A stretch of 62,471 bases of DNA from Betaproteobacteria bacterium Ga0077527 (lineage in GTDB: Bacteria > Pseudomonadota > Gammaproteobacteria > Burkholderiales > SG8-41). The notes beneath the pieces are model-generated. The model ran no database searches and had not been told where the DNA came from. It saw nothing but the letters and a program-made list of their open reading frames with translations. The stretch is taken from NCBI GenBank assembly GCA_001464815.1, contig LNDW01000012.1:1-62471 (forward strand), written 5' to 3'. The position numbers and the translations under genes are program-made. Below are positions 41,319-49,968 of this stretch, in pieces. Numbering within the stretch: the first letter of the stretch is position 1; each line of letters starts with the position of its first letter.

Positions 41319-41649
41319 GGCTGGAGATGAACTGAAGAATTCATTGGATGGATCAAAGTGGTGCCTGCCCTCAGCCCTGTTTCACTGCTTCGCTTTCAGC
41401 ACACCTTGGTGCCAAGCCAGGGCGGGTTTTGTTCCGGCTTGATCAGATTCGTCATGCATGGTTAAGTCTTTGAAATAATTGAGTATTTTAGGTCTTGCCC
41501 CGTCTTCCCCGACTGTCGCTCGAAAGTGATGACGCAACAACCTGGCTGGATCGTGGTAATCGCTGTGTTAATCGGGGCGGTTAAATGTTGTTCGGAGCCG
41601 GAATTTTGTCCGTGCTTGCTCCTCCTGGCTGTTCGTCGCCCGCTTGGTG
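41319..41649. other. 331-base intergenic region, no feature seen
   Basis: This space separates the convergent SDR and pgaD genes. It is less GC-rich than its surroundings. A 60-residue frame at 41526-41708 is short, overlaps pgaD and has no family look. No terminator, promoter or repeat could be supported. Confidence 0.5.
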
Positions 41650-42129
41650 TTACCGGTGGGTTTCAATGTCGTGGGTATCGGCATGGTCGATGCTGCCGTC
41701 AGCCTTAAAATGCATCACCAGCGCGCGCTGTGATTGCCAGCCCCGCAACTGACTTGCTTCGAAGCTCATCTTGCCGGCGTGTTCCTCAGCCGTCAGTTCA
41801 GGGGGTTGATCGCGGTAGCGGGAGCGGGCCAGCCGGAAGCGGTTAATGAAACCCCAAAACAGAATCCACAACACCAACAGAGCTGAGAAGCTTGCGTATG
41901 GCGTCATGCGTTGCCAGATGCGGGTCCAGTCAGGCGCCTGTGTGAAGGTTAATTCAAAGAACGGATAACTGAGCAAATCCGCGCCAATGTGCAGCGCGTC
42001 GCGCAGCATATAACCAAGCAGCAACCAGACTCCAACGGTGAGCAGGAGGTCGCGCAGCCTGACCGGCAGCGGGATGTTTCCGGTGCCGACCAGCGGTGGC
42101 CATGGTGTGGCGGGTTTGGCCGGTGTCAT
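41650..42129 (-). CDS. pgaD: PNAG biosynthesis protein PgaD
   Basis: Small membrane partner of the PgaC synthase; in E. coli PgaC and PgaD together bind c-di-GMP and are activated by it. The 159-residue protein (E. coli 137) has two membrane helices, about 25-45 (LRDLLLTVGVWLLLGYMLRD) and 78-95 (ASFSALLVLWILFWGFINRF). A charged cytoplasmic tail ends DHADTHDIETHR. It overlaps pgaC by four bases. Identification rests on length, topology and position. Confidence 0.85.
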   Translation of the reverse strand: MTPAKPATPWPPLVGTGNIPLPVRLRDLLLTVGVWLLLGYMLRDALHIGADLLSYPFFELTFTQAPDWTRIWQRMTPYASFSALLVLWILFWGFINRFRLARSRYRDQPPELTAEEHAGKMSFEASQLRGWQSQRALVMHFKADGSIDHADTHDIETHR

Positions 42130-43388
42130 CGCAGGCCCCGATCCGGGCTGATCCAGGTGCCCCTGGCATGGCGCGGTCGCAGCAATGCGCGCGGCAGCGA
42201 GATCACGGCCGTTGCAGCCTGCAGCAGCCAGAACACCAGCGGGTACCAGATGATCCAGAACAAGGATTTGGCGAGCCCGCGTTCGAAACGCGAGTCAAGG
42301 GCGACACTGACGCAGCTCTGCAGGATGTAGGTCAGGGCAAGGACGGTGCCCCACCAGCCAGGCAGCAGGCCGAAACCAAGGGGGCCGTCGCTGAGCGCCG
42401 GAAACAGCGTCGATAGCAGCCACAGCGTGATGCCGAAAAACATGGCGTAAGCCCATATGATGCTGACCAGGTAATTGCCCCATATGGGCAGCAGCCCCCA
42501 ACAGCCGCGGCTGAACAGCACCGGTGTGGAGGCAAGCACTGACTGAACGCCGCCCTCGGCCCAGCGCAGGCGCTGCCGCCACAGGCCGCGGAGTGTTTCC
42601 GGCATCAGTATCCAGCACATCGCCTTGGGTTCGAATGCAGCGCGCCATCCGGCGAGCTGGATGCGCCAGGTAATGTCGACATCGTCGGTCAGCGCTTCTG
42701 CCGACCACCAACCGGCGTCGTGCAGCGCGCGTTTGCGGAAGGCGCAGATCACGCCTGACACGGTGAAAATCGAGCCGTAGGTGCTCTGCGCCCGCTTGAT
42801 CAGGCCGACGACCGAGGAAAATTCACCGACCTGGAGCCGTCCCAGAATGGTGCCGCGGTTGCGAATCCGCGGGTTGCCGGTCAGCGCGCCGATCAAGGGG
42901 TCGGACTGGAAGCGGCGCACGAACCAGGTCAGCGCATGTCGGTCAAGCAGCGCGTCGCCATCGATGCCGACCACAATTTCGCCGCGGGCGACAAGCGCCC
43001 CGACATTCAGTGCCGTCGATTTGCCCTGGTTTTGCGCCAGATGCACCACACGCAACAGCGGCAAGCGGGTGGCGATGTCATCGAGCATTTCAGCGGTGCG
43101 GTCTGAGGAGCCATCGTTGATGGCGACGATTTCGTAATTTGGATAATCCAGTGCGGCGAGTGCGGCGAAGGTTTCCCCGGCCTGTCCCTCTTCATTGAAA
43201 CAGGGCAGCAGGATCGATACCAGCGGATATTCGGGCAGCGGGGGTGGTGATTCCAGCAGCGGTTCCTTGCGCTCGCGCAGCAGTCTGAACAGAATGCCGC
43301 CGGTCATCCAGTACCAGGCCATGACAAAAGGGTAACCAAAGCAGAACAGCGCGAGTGCTTCCGATAGCAGCCGGAGTTCAGTCAGCAT
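42126..43388 (-). CDS. pgaC: Poly-beta-1,6-N-acetyl-D-glucosamine synthase PgaC
   Basis: Inner-membrane GT2 glycosyltransferase polymerising GlcNAc from UDP-GlcNAc. The 420-residue protein has N-terminal membrane helices, then YPLVSILLPCFNEEGQAGET, the UDP-binding IVAINDGSSDRTAEML, and GIDGDALLD. The acceptor/base motif is LTDDVDITWRIQ, and QRLRW is the product-binding motif. Further membrane helices follow. It lies 2 bases after pgaB and overlaps pgaD by 4, in a tight operon. Confidence 0.95.
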   Translation of the reverse strand: MLTELRLLSEALALFCFGYPFVMAWYWMTGGILFRLLRERKEPLLESPPPLPEYPLVSILLPCFNEEGQAGETFAALAALDYPNYEIVAINDGSSDRTAEMLDDIATRLPLLRVVHLAQNQGKSTALNVGALVARGEIVVGIDGDALLDRHALTWFVRRFQSDPLIGALTGNPRIRNRGTILGRLQVGEFSSVVGLIKRAQSTYGSIFTVSGVICAFRKRALHDAGWWSAEALTDDVDITWRIQLAGWRAAFEPKAMCWILMPETLRGLWRQRLRWAEGGVQSVLASTPVLFSRGCWGLLPIWGNYLVSIIWAYAMFFGITLWLLSTLFPALSDGPLGFGLLPGWWGTVLALTYILQSCVSVALDSRFERGLAKSLFWIIWYPLVFWLLQAATAVISLPRALLRPRHARGTWISPDRGLR

Positions 43389-43390
43389 GA

Positions 43391-45109
43391 TCAGAAGAGC
43401 ACCGGAAAGGTTGAGGCGGAAGCCTCCGGCGAAACTTCTGTTGCCCGGGGACGATCCCCGACTGCATCATCAGCGCACCAGCCGATGGCGCTGCCACCCC
43501 CGATCAGATGACGGCGGACTGCTGAGGCAAGTAATGGCGCCGCGGGCGGTTGCGCGCTGGCCAGCCACAAGCCGCTGCGGCGGTTGGTGACAGGCTTGAA
43601 GTAATCATCATCCACTGCAGCGCGCTGCAGCACCAGATCGGCAAGTTGTCCCGGGCCCCCGGCGGGTATCGAGTCGACCAACAAGGCCATGCGCAGATCG
43701 GGGCGATGGCGCTGGACAGCGCGGAAACCCAGCAATGCCAGTTTTTCCGTGGCAGGCAGCAGTGCCGGGTCCAATCCGTCGCGCGCCGCGCGGGTCAGCG
43801 CCGGTTGCCCGGTGAAGCCGGCGGCAGCAGGCTGCAGTGATGCCAGTCCGGGAGCGTCGTCGATGAACAGCCCGGAGGCCGGAACATGGGCACCCATGTC
43901 ATTGAATACGGCGCTCACTGCCTCGTCGCTACCCAGTTTCTGCCGCAGAGTGCCTGCCGGCAAACGGATATAGGTTTCAACTCCGGCGCGGCTCTGCATC
44001 TGCCAACTGATCCGTGACAGCAGATCGGCGCGCAGCGGCAACAGAGGGGTGGGGAACCAGGCAGAGAGCTGGCCGCCGGCGTCGGTGCTGACCGCGTCGA
44101 TGACCACGGCTGTGGCACCCAGTCTGCGCAGACGCTCGATGGCCGCACCGAGCCTGGCATCGGTCTCCTTGGCATCCTTGCCAGCCAGTCCCTGTGGATC
44201 GACGCAGACCAGGCGTTGCGCAGCCGGCAGTGCCCGCTGCTGGCGGACCATGGCGGCGAGGGCGCCGAGCTTGGCGTCGGCACCGGGATAAGCACGGGGG
44301 ATGGCCAGGGGCTGGCGGGCATCGCCAAAGCCTGCGTCCAGCGTCAGCGCGTGGCTGAATCCTGCGCTGCGGACGGCTTCGATGCCGATCATGCTGTAAC
44401 GGCCATAAGGCCAGACCCAGGCACGGGGCGCGCGGCCCAACTCGTGCTGCAACAGTGCCCGGGCGCGGCGTGCATCATCGAGCAGGCGCTGGTACTGCGC
44501 CGCTTCGTTTTCGTAGCCTGAGCCCCCGTAAGCCCGGGTCACCGCGGACGGAATGACATTGCCCTGCGGATTGGCCGCGATGCCGGTGTGCAGGCCATGG
44601 CTGTGCGCCGCGAACTCGACCAGACCCGAAGCCTGCATTTCGCGCGCTTCGGACCAGGAAATGAAGCGGTTGCGCGGCGTTGGTCTGTCGTTGTAGATCA
44701 CCTGTGAACCGGCTGGGACCTCCATCCATTCCCCGACGAGGGCGGCAAGCACCGGATAGCGGTAGGCCAGCAGCAGCGGGAACACCCGCGTGTACAGGCT
44801 GCGGTAGCCGTCGTCGAAAGTCAGCAGGATCGCCCGTGGTGGCAAGGGCCGCTCGCCGCGTGCCGCGCGCTCCACATCGTCAAGCGAGATGGCGGTCCAG
44901 CCATTGCCTTTGAGCCAGTCAAAAAACTCGATCAGGCGCTGCGTGGTGATGGCATCGTCTTCGAGTGCCCAGGAGTCATCGGCGACATCATGCAGGGCCA
45001 CCGCAACAAAGCCGTGGCCGCCCGCCGGCGGCTCGGCGGCGGCGGTGAAGGGCAGGAGGCCGAAGACCAGCAGCAGGCAGAGTTTTCGCAACATGTTGAG
45101 GATGTTCAT
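43391..45109 (-). CDS. pgaB: PNAG N-deacetylase PgaB, non-lipoprotein form
   Basis: Periplasmic enzyme that partly deacetylates PNAG for export. The 572-residue protein has a signal ending TAAA-EPP with no lipobox cysteine, unlike the E. coli lipoprotein. The CE4 deacetylase domain (about 33-300) shows ALHDV, LTFDDGYRS (Asp99-Asp100) and AAHSHGLH (His169, His174), matching the metal triad. The C-terminal glycoside-hydrolase-like domain is shorter than in the 672-residue E. coli protein. ATG at 45109 is preferred to the TTG at 45115; ATG 45094 is also possible. Confidence 0.92.
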   Translation of the reverse strand: MNILNMLRKLCLLLVFGLLPFTAAAEPPAGGHGFVAVALHDVADDSWALEDDAITTQRLIEFFDWLKGNGWTAISLDDVERAARGERPLPPRAILLTFDDGYRSLYTRVFPLLLAYRYPVLAALVGEWMEVPAGSQVIYNDRPTPRNRFISWSEAREMQASGLVEFAAHSHGLHTGIAANPQGNVIPSAVTRAYGGSGYENEAAQYQRLLDDARRARALLQHELGRAPRAWVWPYGRYSMIGIEAVRSAGFSHALTLDAGFGDARQPLAIPRAYPGADAKLGALAAMVRQQRALPAAQRLVCVDPQGLAGKDAKETDARLGAAIERLRRLGATAVVIDAVSTDAGGQLSAWFPTPLLPLRADLLSRISWQMQSRAGVETYIRLPAGTLRQKLGSDEAVSAVFNDMGAHVPASGLFIDDAPGLASLQPAAAGFTGQPALTRAARDGLDPALLPATEKLALLGFRAVQRHRPDLRMALLVDSIPAGGPGQLADLVLQRAAVDDDYFKPVTNRRSGLWLASAQPPAAPLLASAVRRHLIGGGSAIGWCADDAVGDRPRATEVSPEASASTFPVLF

Positions 45110-45118
45110 GAACAATCT

Positions 45119-47572
45119 TCAGAAACGCTTGACCAGTCCGAGGCTGCCGACCAGTGCCCGCTCGGCGATGCCGTCATAGGCGCGGCGGGTCATCTCCAGC
45201 CCGTAGCGCAATTCGAGGCTGGCATCCAGTCGATAGCGCTGCTCGTAGCCCAGGGTGCCGATGGTGCGCGATGGAAACCCGCCCTGCCGGTAGCTGCCGG
45301 CAGCCAGTACCAGCCGCTGCACCCATGACCGCTCGTAGTGCCGGGACATTACATGCTCGGCTTCAACAGCAACGGTCATCGCGCTGTCACTTTCAGGATT
45401 GAAATAGGGGGCGCCACGGCGCGAGTTGCGGGAAGTGTAGTACTCGGGCCGGAGGTCGAGGTCAAAGTGTGGCCGGTCGATCAGGCGCTGGCGCAGCACC
45501 AGCCGCGCGCTTTCACGGCGGTTGCCGTCGCTGAATTCAACCTGGCGCAGTGCACCGGCCAGCGCGCGCGATTCATGCCAGCGGTATTCGGCGCCGAGAT
45601 CGACGGCGTTGCCGCTGATGCCGTAGAACTGCGCGCGCAGCGGTATGTCGATGGCATATGCTTCCGCGCCGGCGTAGACAGTGAAATGGTCGTTGGCGCG
45701 CCAGTTGCCGATGGCGCTGGCGCCTGGTTTGTCCAGGGTTCCGGCGTTGCGCCAGGCCAGCAGCTCCAGGTCGAGGTCACGCCCGGAATACTCCGCGCCG
45801 GCGCCCTGGCGTTCGCGCTCGACGCGTCCTTCCACGGGGGTCGCGGTATAGCGCTCGGCCGCGGCAACAGCGCGCCAGCGCGGAGCCAGTGGTGCCGTAC
45901 GCCAGCGCGCTGTCCATTGCGAGCCGCCGCCGGGAGAGGACAACGCGCTGCCATATTCCCGTCGTCCTGAGACGTCGAGCCGGAATTCATGGGATTCATG
46001 CAGGCGAAGATCGCGGATCAACCGCTGGACTGCGCGGTCATCGGGCTGATCGGCCACCAGCCGTGCCGCCCGTTGCCTGGCTGACTCTGCATCACGCAAT
46101 CTCAGGTCGGAATCGGCCAGCGCGATCTGGTTGCCGAGGTCCTCGGGGGCCAGCGTCGTCGCGATGCGGATTTCCTCTTCAGCGCGCCGCGGCCAGCCCC
46201 GCGCGGCTGCGATTGAGCCGAGCGCGGCGCGCAGGTAGCCCAGCGCCGGAGCACCCTGTGCCAGCGGCAGCAGGCGCAACCAGGCATCGTCGTTCATGTC
46301 TGCATAGTGGCGGGCGTTGGCGGCGAGTATCTGCGCGCCCAGCCAATCCTCGTTGGCCCGGGGTTGACCGCTGGTGGCTGAGAGGCGCGCCGCCTGTTCC
46401 TCGGCAGCCATGGCATCGGCCATCCTGAATGCTTCGGCGAAATTTTCGTTTTCGATTTCAGCATAGAACAGACCGAGGCGTGCTTCCCGGTTTTTGGGAT
46501 CGGCAGCCAGAATTTCGGCATAGGCGCGGCGCGCTGCAAGGGGCTGCTGCAGCGCGAGCAGGGCGTCGGCTTCGGCGATACGCACATAGGCAGGCAGGCT
46601 GTCACCCTGCAGGCGCAGGGCTTCCGCGCCGGCCAGCACATCGCCCCAGCGTTGACGCTGGCGCAAAGCGACGACCCGGTCGCGCTCGAGCGTCGTCAGC
46701 AGCGTACGGTCGGGCGGGTTTGCCGCGGCGGCGCTGGTGACCAGTGTTTCGATCCGCCGGATCGCGGCATCGGTATCGGCATGGCGGCTGGTTCCGGGCA
46801 AGGGCTCGGCGGAACCCGCCCAGCGCAACATGCCCGCGGCCTGCTCCGCTTGCAAAGACAGCGGCTGCCGGCCCAGCAGCGCTGCTGCGCCGTGGGGCGC
46901 ACGGAGCTGGCGCAGGATCTGGGCCATGGCGGCGACGGCTTCAACTGATTCTGGCTGTCTCTGCCTGGCCTGGCCGTAGGCGCGAAGCGCAAGAAAAGGT
47001 TCGTTATTGCGCTGCGCTGCATAGCCCAGCGCGAGCCAGAGTCCGGCATCGTCGGGATTTTTCTCGAGCAGGGTTTGCAGGCGCTTGACCGCAGGCGCGG
47101 CGCGCCCCTGATCGGCCTCGAGTAATGCCAGCAGCAGCAGCCATTTGCGGTCTTCAGGCGCGCGTTCCAGCATGCGCAGTGCGATGCGTTCGGCTTCAGC
47201 GTAGGCACGACGGTCGCGATAGGTGCGTGCGATCGCGTCCTGCACATATTCAGGCGCCGTCAGCGCGGTATCACCTTGTTCGTAAAGGCGCAATGCCTGG
47301 TCATTGCGGCCGGCCCAGGTCAGGATCACGATCAGGTCCGCCAATGTGGCGTCATCGTGACCAAGCGCAAGCAGTTTTTGCAATTCGGCGACGGCCTGCT
47401 CCGGCTGGCCGGCACGTGCTGCTGCCACGGCCCGTTCGCGCGCGCCGGGCTCCTTGGCCGGTGCAAGAGCTGCAAGCAGCAACATTGTGGCGCCGATGCA
47501 CATGCCAATCTGGCATGCTGGGGAGGGTCTGCTGACCAAGGGGCGAGAGCAATGGCTCAAGGCGTCATTCAT
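45119..47572 (-). CDS. pgaA: PNAG export outer-membrane porin PgaA
   Basis: Outer-membrane exporter of the polymer. It is 817 residues, like the E. coli protein. A signal (MCIGATMLLLAALAPA, about 24-39) is followed by many TPR helices (about 45-510) rich in Ala, Leu and Arg. A C-terminal beta barrel with alternating hydrophobic strands ends in SLGLVKRF, the terminal Phe expected of barrel proteins. AAAGGG precedes the ATG. It is the first gene of pgaABCD, and the operon promoter should lie in the 53-base space shared with the divergent lipoprotein. Confidence 0.93.
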   Translation of the reverse strand: MNDALSHCSRPLVSRPSPACQIGMCIGATMLLLAALAPAKEPGARERAVAAARAGQPEQAVAELQKLLALGHDDATLADLIVILTWAGRNDQALRLYEQGDTALTAPEYVQDAIARTYRDRRAYAEAERIALRMLERAPEDRKWLLLLALLEADQGRAAPAVKRLQTLLEKNPDDAGLWLALGYAAQRNNEPFLALRAYGQARQRQPESVEAVAAMAQILRQLRAPHGAAALLGRQPLSLQAEQAAGMLRWAGSAEPLPGTSRHADTDAAIRRIETLVTSAAAANPPDRTLLTTLERDRVVALRQRQRWGDVLAGAEALRLQGDSLPAYVRIAEADALLALQQPLAARRAYAEILAADPKNREARLGLFYAEIENENFAEAFRMADAMAAEEQAARLSATSGQPRANEDWLGAQILAANARHYADMNDDAWLRLLPLAQGAPALGYLRAALGSIAAARGWPRRAEEEIRIATTLAPEDLGNQIALADSDLRLRDAESARQRAARLVADQPDDRAVQRLIRDLRLHESHEFRLDVSGRREYGSALSSPGGGSQWTARWRTAPLAPRWRAVAAAERYTATPVEGRVERERQGAGAEYSGRDLDLELLAWRNAGTLDKPGASAIGNWRANDHFTVYAGAEAYAIDIPLRAQFYGISGNAVDLGAEYRWHESRALAGALRQVEFSDGNRRESARLVLRQRLIDRPHFDLDLRPEYYTSRNSRRGAPYFNPESDSAMTVAVEAEHVMSRHYERSWVQRLVLAAGSYRQGGFPSRTIGTLGYEQRYRLDASLELRYGLEMTRRAYDGIAERALVGSLGLVKRF

Positions 47573-47625
47573 ATGCCCTTTATTTTACGAGAGACGCATC
47601 GCGGCGGGTTGTTTATGATCAGGCG

Positions 47626-48324
47626 ATGACACTGAGTCTTCATGACATGTTCCGGCTCGCGGTTTCGGCACTCCTCATTCTTTTGCTCGCCGCCTGCACG
47701 CCGCAGCAGATGCTGCTTTCGTCGCTGGTGCCTGATGGCACGGCGTCGGTGATGCTCGGCAACCTGCAGGGTATCGCCGATGCCAACCGCCGCCAGATTG
47801 CCGGGCTGGAGCAGCGCGAGGACTGGCCGGGGCTTCTCGCATTTGCGGAGCAGAACATCGCACGCGATCCCTTCAGCCCTGAATGGCGGCTGGTTGCCGG
47901 TTACGCATCAGGCCGACTTGGCAATCATCGTGCCGCAGCCGGCCATTACGGCGAGATGCTGCGGCTTGCGCCCGACGACCCCGCGGCCTACCGGCTGCTG
48001 GCCGGAGCGCAATTTGCCGGAGGTGATCCGCGCCGCTCGGCGCGTACTCTCGAGCAGGGGTTGCTGGCCGGTGGCGAATCGGCGCTGACACTGAGTCTGC
48101 TCGGCGATGTTCGCGCTGATCTGGGGGAGCAGGAAGCGGCGCACTCGGCCTATCGCCGGGCGCTTTCGCTTGCGCCGCGGCTGGAGCCGGCGTGGTGGGG
48201 GCTGGGCCGGCTGTCGCTCAGCATGGGAAGGCTGGACGAGGCGCGCCGGGCCGCGGCCCTGCTCAGAGAAATGAATTCACCTTATGGCGAGGCGCTGGAA
48301 AGGCTGATTGCAGGCACCCGCTGA
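47626..48324 (+). CDS. TPR-repeat lipoprotein divergent from pgaA
   Basis: The 232-residue protein has a lipoprotein signal and lipobox LLAAC (Cys24), then about five TPR-like helix pairs (WPGLLAFAEQNIARDPFSPE, NHRAAAGHYGEMLRLAPDDP, YRRALSLAPRLEPAWWGLGR). The residue after Cys is Thr, so outer-membrane sorting is likely. It shares a 53-base promoter region with pgaA and ends five bases from the REC-EAL stop. I know no name for it. Its position suggests a role in PNAG export or retention. Confidence 0.85.
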   Translation: MTLSLHDMFRLAVSALLILLLAACTPQQMLLSSLVPDGTASVMLGNLQGIADANRRQIAGLEQREDWPGLLAFAEQNIARDPFSPEWRLVAGYASGRLGNHRAAAGHYGEMLRLAPDDPAAYRLLAGAQFAGGDPRRSARTLEQGLLAGGESALTLSLLGDVRADLGEQEAAHSAYRRALSLAPRLEPAWWGLGRLSLSMGRLDEARRAAALLREMNSPYGEALERLIAGTR

Positions 48325-48328
48325 GGGC

Positions 48329-49609
48329 TCAACGCTGGAGTTTTTGCTGACCCCAGTTCAGCGCCCAGGCCAGGAATTCCGCTGCAGGCATCGGTTGCGC
48401 AATAAAATAGCCTTGTGCGATGGCGCATCCCACGCGCATGAGTTCGTCCCACTCGCCCTGCGTTTCCACCCCTTCTGCCACTGACTTGATCCCCAGCCTG
48501 CGCGCGAGATCGTTGCTGGATTCGAGGATGATCTTGCGCTGGGCGTGGTTTTCGGCGCCACTGACGAAGGAACGGTCAATCTTGAGTTCGGTGAAAGGGA
48601 TGCGCGACAGTTGCTGCATCGATGAATAGCCCGTTCCGAAGTCGTCAATCGAAAGACCGAAGCCTTTCATGCGCAGCCGGGTCAGATTCTCCAGGGCCGG
48701 GCCAACTTCCGTCATCGCAGCTGACTCGGTGATTTCAAGCACCATTTTTCGCGGGTCGAGGTGCTGTCGGGAGACCAGGGAGGTGATCCTTCCGGCAAGC
48801 GAGGGATCCGCCAATGAGCCTTGCGACAGATTGACCGATACCGTGATGTCGAGACCCTGCCGTTGCCACGTCGCGCAGGCCGCGGCGGACTGGCGCAGCA
48901 TGCTCCAGGTCAGGCGGTCGATCAGTCCCAGTTGCTCAACCAGTGCGATGAAGGAGGCGGGCGACAAAATGCCCCGTTCCGGATGCCTCAGTCTTGCCAG
49001 TGCTTCGGCGCCGACCAGTGCTCCGGTCGACAGCGCCACCTTGGGCTGGAAATACGGAACAATGCGGTCTTCCTCCAGCGCGGCGATGACTTCGCTTTCG
49101 TTCAGGGTTTGCGGTGCCGACTTGGCGCTGCTGCGCGGGCTGCTGTCCTGGCCCAGAAGCAGCAGGGCCAGCTTGTCCGGGGTGGCGGGTTTCTCGATGG
49201 TGCCCAGCAGGCGGATGCCATAGGCGCGAGCCATGGTTTCCACCGAGGACAGCAGTCCGGGATCAAGCGCGCTGGTCACGATCAGCGTGGGCTGCTCGGT
49301 GCTCCCACCCAGGTGGCGGATGAAGGCCATGCCGTCCATGTTTGGCATGTCCAGGTCGCAGACCACGACATCCACGCGCGGTTCGGCCCCAAGCAATATC
49401 TGAAGTGCCTCACGGCCTTCTGCGGCCTCATCAATTTTTTCAGCCCCGATCGCGCGCAGCGCGACGACCAGCATTTGGCGCTGCAGCGGATGGTCCTCGA
49501 CCACCAGAAAGCGCAAGCCCCGGGCTTTCCCGGCGGCTGGCATGGCTGCAGCACCAATTTCGGCCGTTACGAGTGGCGCGTTCAGGCTTCCGGGAACGGA
49601 GGGTTTCAT
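48329..49609 (-). CDS. Response regulator with EAL c-di-GMP phosphodiesterase domain
   Basis: REC (about 32-150, phosphoacceptor Asp85 in VVVCDLDMPNMDG, Lys140) fused to EAL (about 170-420), 426 residues. The catalytic set looks intact: E202-A-L in GAEALARLRHPE, the NLS motif, EITES, IDDFGTGYSS (322-330), KIDRSF, Glu379 in SVAEGVET, and QGYFIAQP. It should hydrolyse c-di-GMP under phosphorylation control. It is last of five genes coupled by ATGA overlaps and lies next to the c-di-GMP-dependent pga operon. Confidence 0.93.
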   Translation of the reverse strand: MKPSVPGSLNAPLVTAEIGAAAMPAAGKARGLRFLVVEDHPLQRQMLVVALRAIGAEKIDEAAEGREALQILLGAEPRVDVVVCDLDMPNMDGMAFIRHLGGSTEQPTLIVTSALDPGLLSSVETMARAYGIRLLGTIEKPATPDKLALLLLGQDSSPRSSAKSAPQTLNESEVIAALEEDRIVPYFQPKVALSTGALVGAEALARLRHPERGILSPASFIALVEQLGLIDRLTWSMLRQSAAACATWQRQGLDITVSVNLSQGSLADPSLAGRITSLVSRQHLDPRKMVLEITESAAMTEVGPALENLTRLRMKGFGLSIDDFGTGYSSMQQLSRIPFTELKIDRSFVSGAENHAQRKIILESSNDLARRLGIKSVAEGVETQGEWDELMRVGCAIAQGYFIAQPMPAAEFLAWALNWGQQKLQR

Positions 49610-49968
49610 GGTGGACCGAGTGCATCCAGCAGTGATTGCCTTGAGATCGGTTTGACCAAAATGCTGTGGAAGCCCGCGTTCATGATGTCGTCGCGGTTTT
49701 CCTCCATCGCGTGCGCGGTGTAGGCGATGACCCTGAGGTGCTTGAGTTGTCCGTCGGCGCGGATGCGGCGGCAGACATCCTCCCCGGACATCCCCGGCAT
49801 GCTGATGTCGAGCAGAACCGCATCGTAACTGGCATTGACCAGTTTCGACAGGGCGTCCTCACCGCTGGCGGCCTCATCAATGGTCCATCCGGCATCGCGG
49901 AGGATCACCGCCGGCAGCCTGCGGTTGATGGGATGGTCATCGACAATCAGTATGCGGCGGCTGCTCAT
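49606..49968 (-). CDS. Stand-alone response-regulator receiver protein
   Basis: A CheY-like REC domain of 120 residues with no output domain: ILIVDDHPINRR (Asp10-Asp11), phosphoacceptor Asp54 in AVLLDISMPGMSGED, and Lys106 in ILVKPIS. Such proteins act as phosphate shuttles or sinks. It overlaps both neighbours by 4 bases, so it likely carries or drains phosphate between the upstream kinases and the REC-EAL protein. Confidence 0.92.
   Translation of the reverse strand: MSSRRILIVDDHPINRRLPAVILRDAGWTIDEAASGEDALSKLVNASYDAVLLDISMPGMSGEDVCRRIRADGQLKHLRVIAYTAHAMEENRDDIMNAGFHSILVKPISRQSLLDALGPP

Noticed and set aside
41526..41708. 60-codon plus-strand frame in the SDR-pgaD gap
   Set aside because: Short, overlaps the 3' end of pgaD, Cys/Arg-rich, without a ribosome site.
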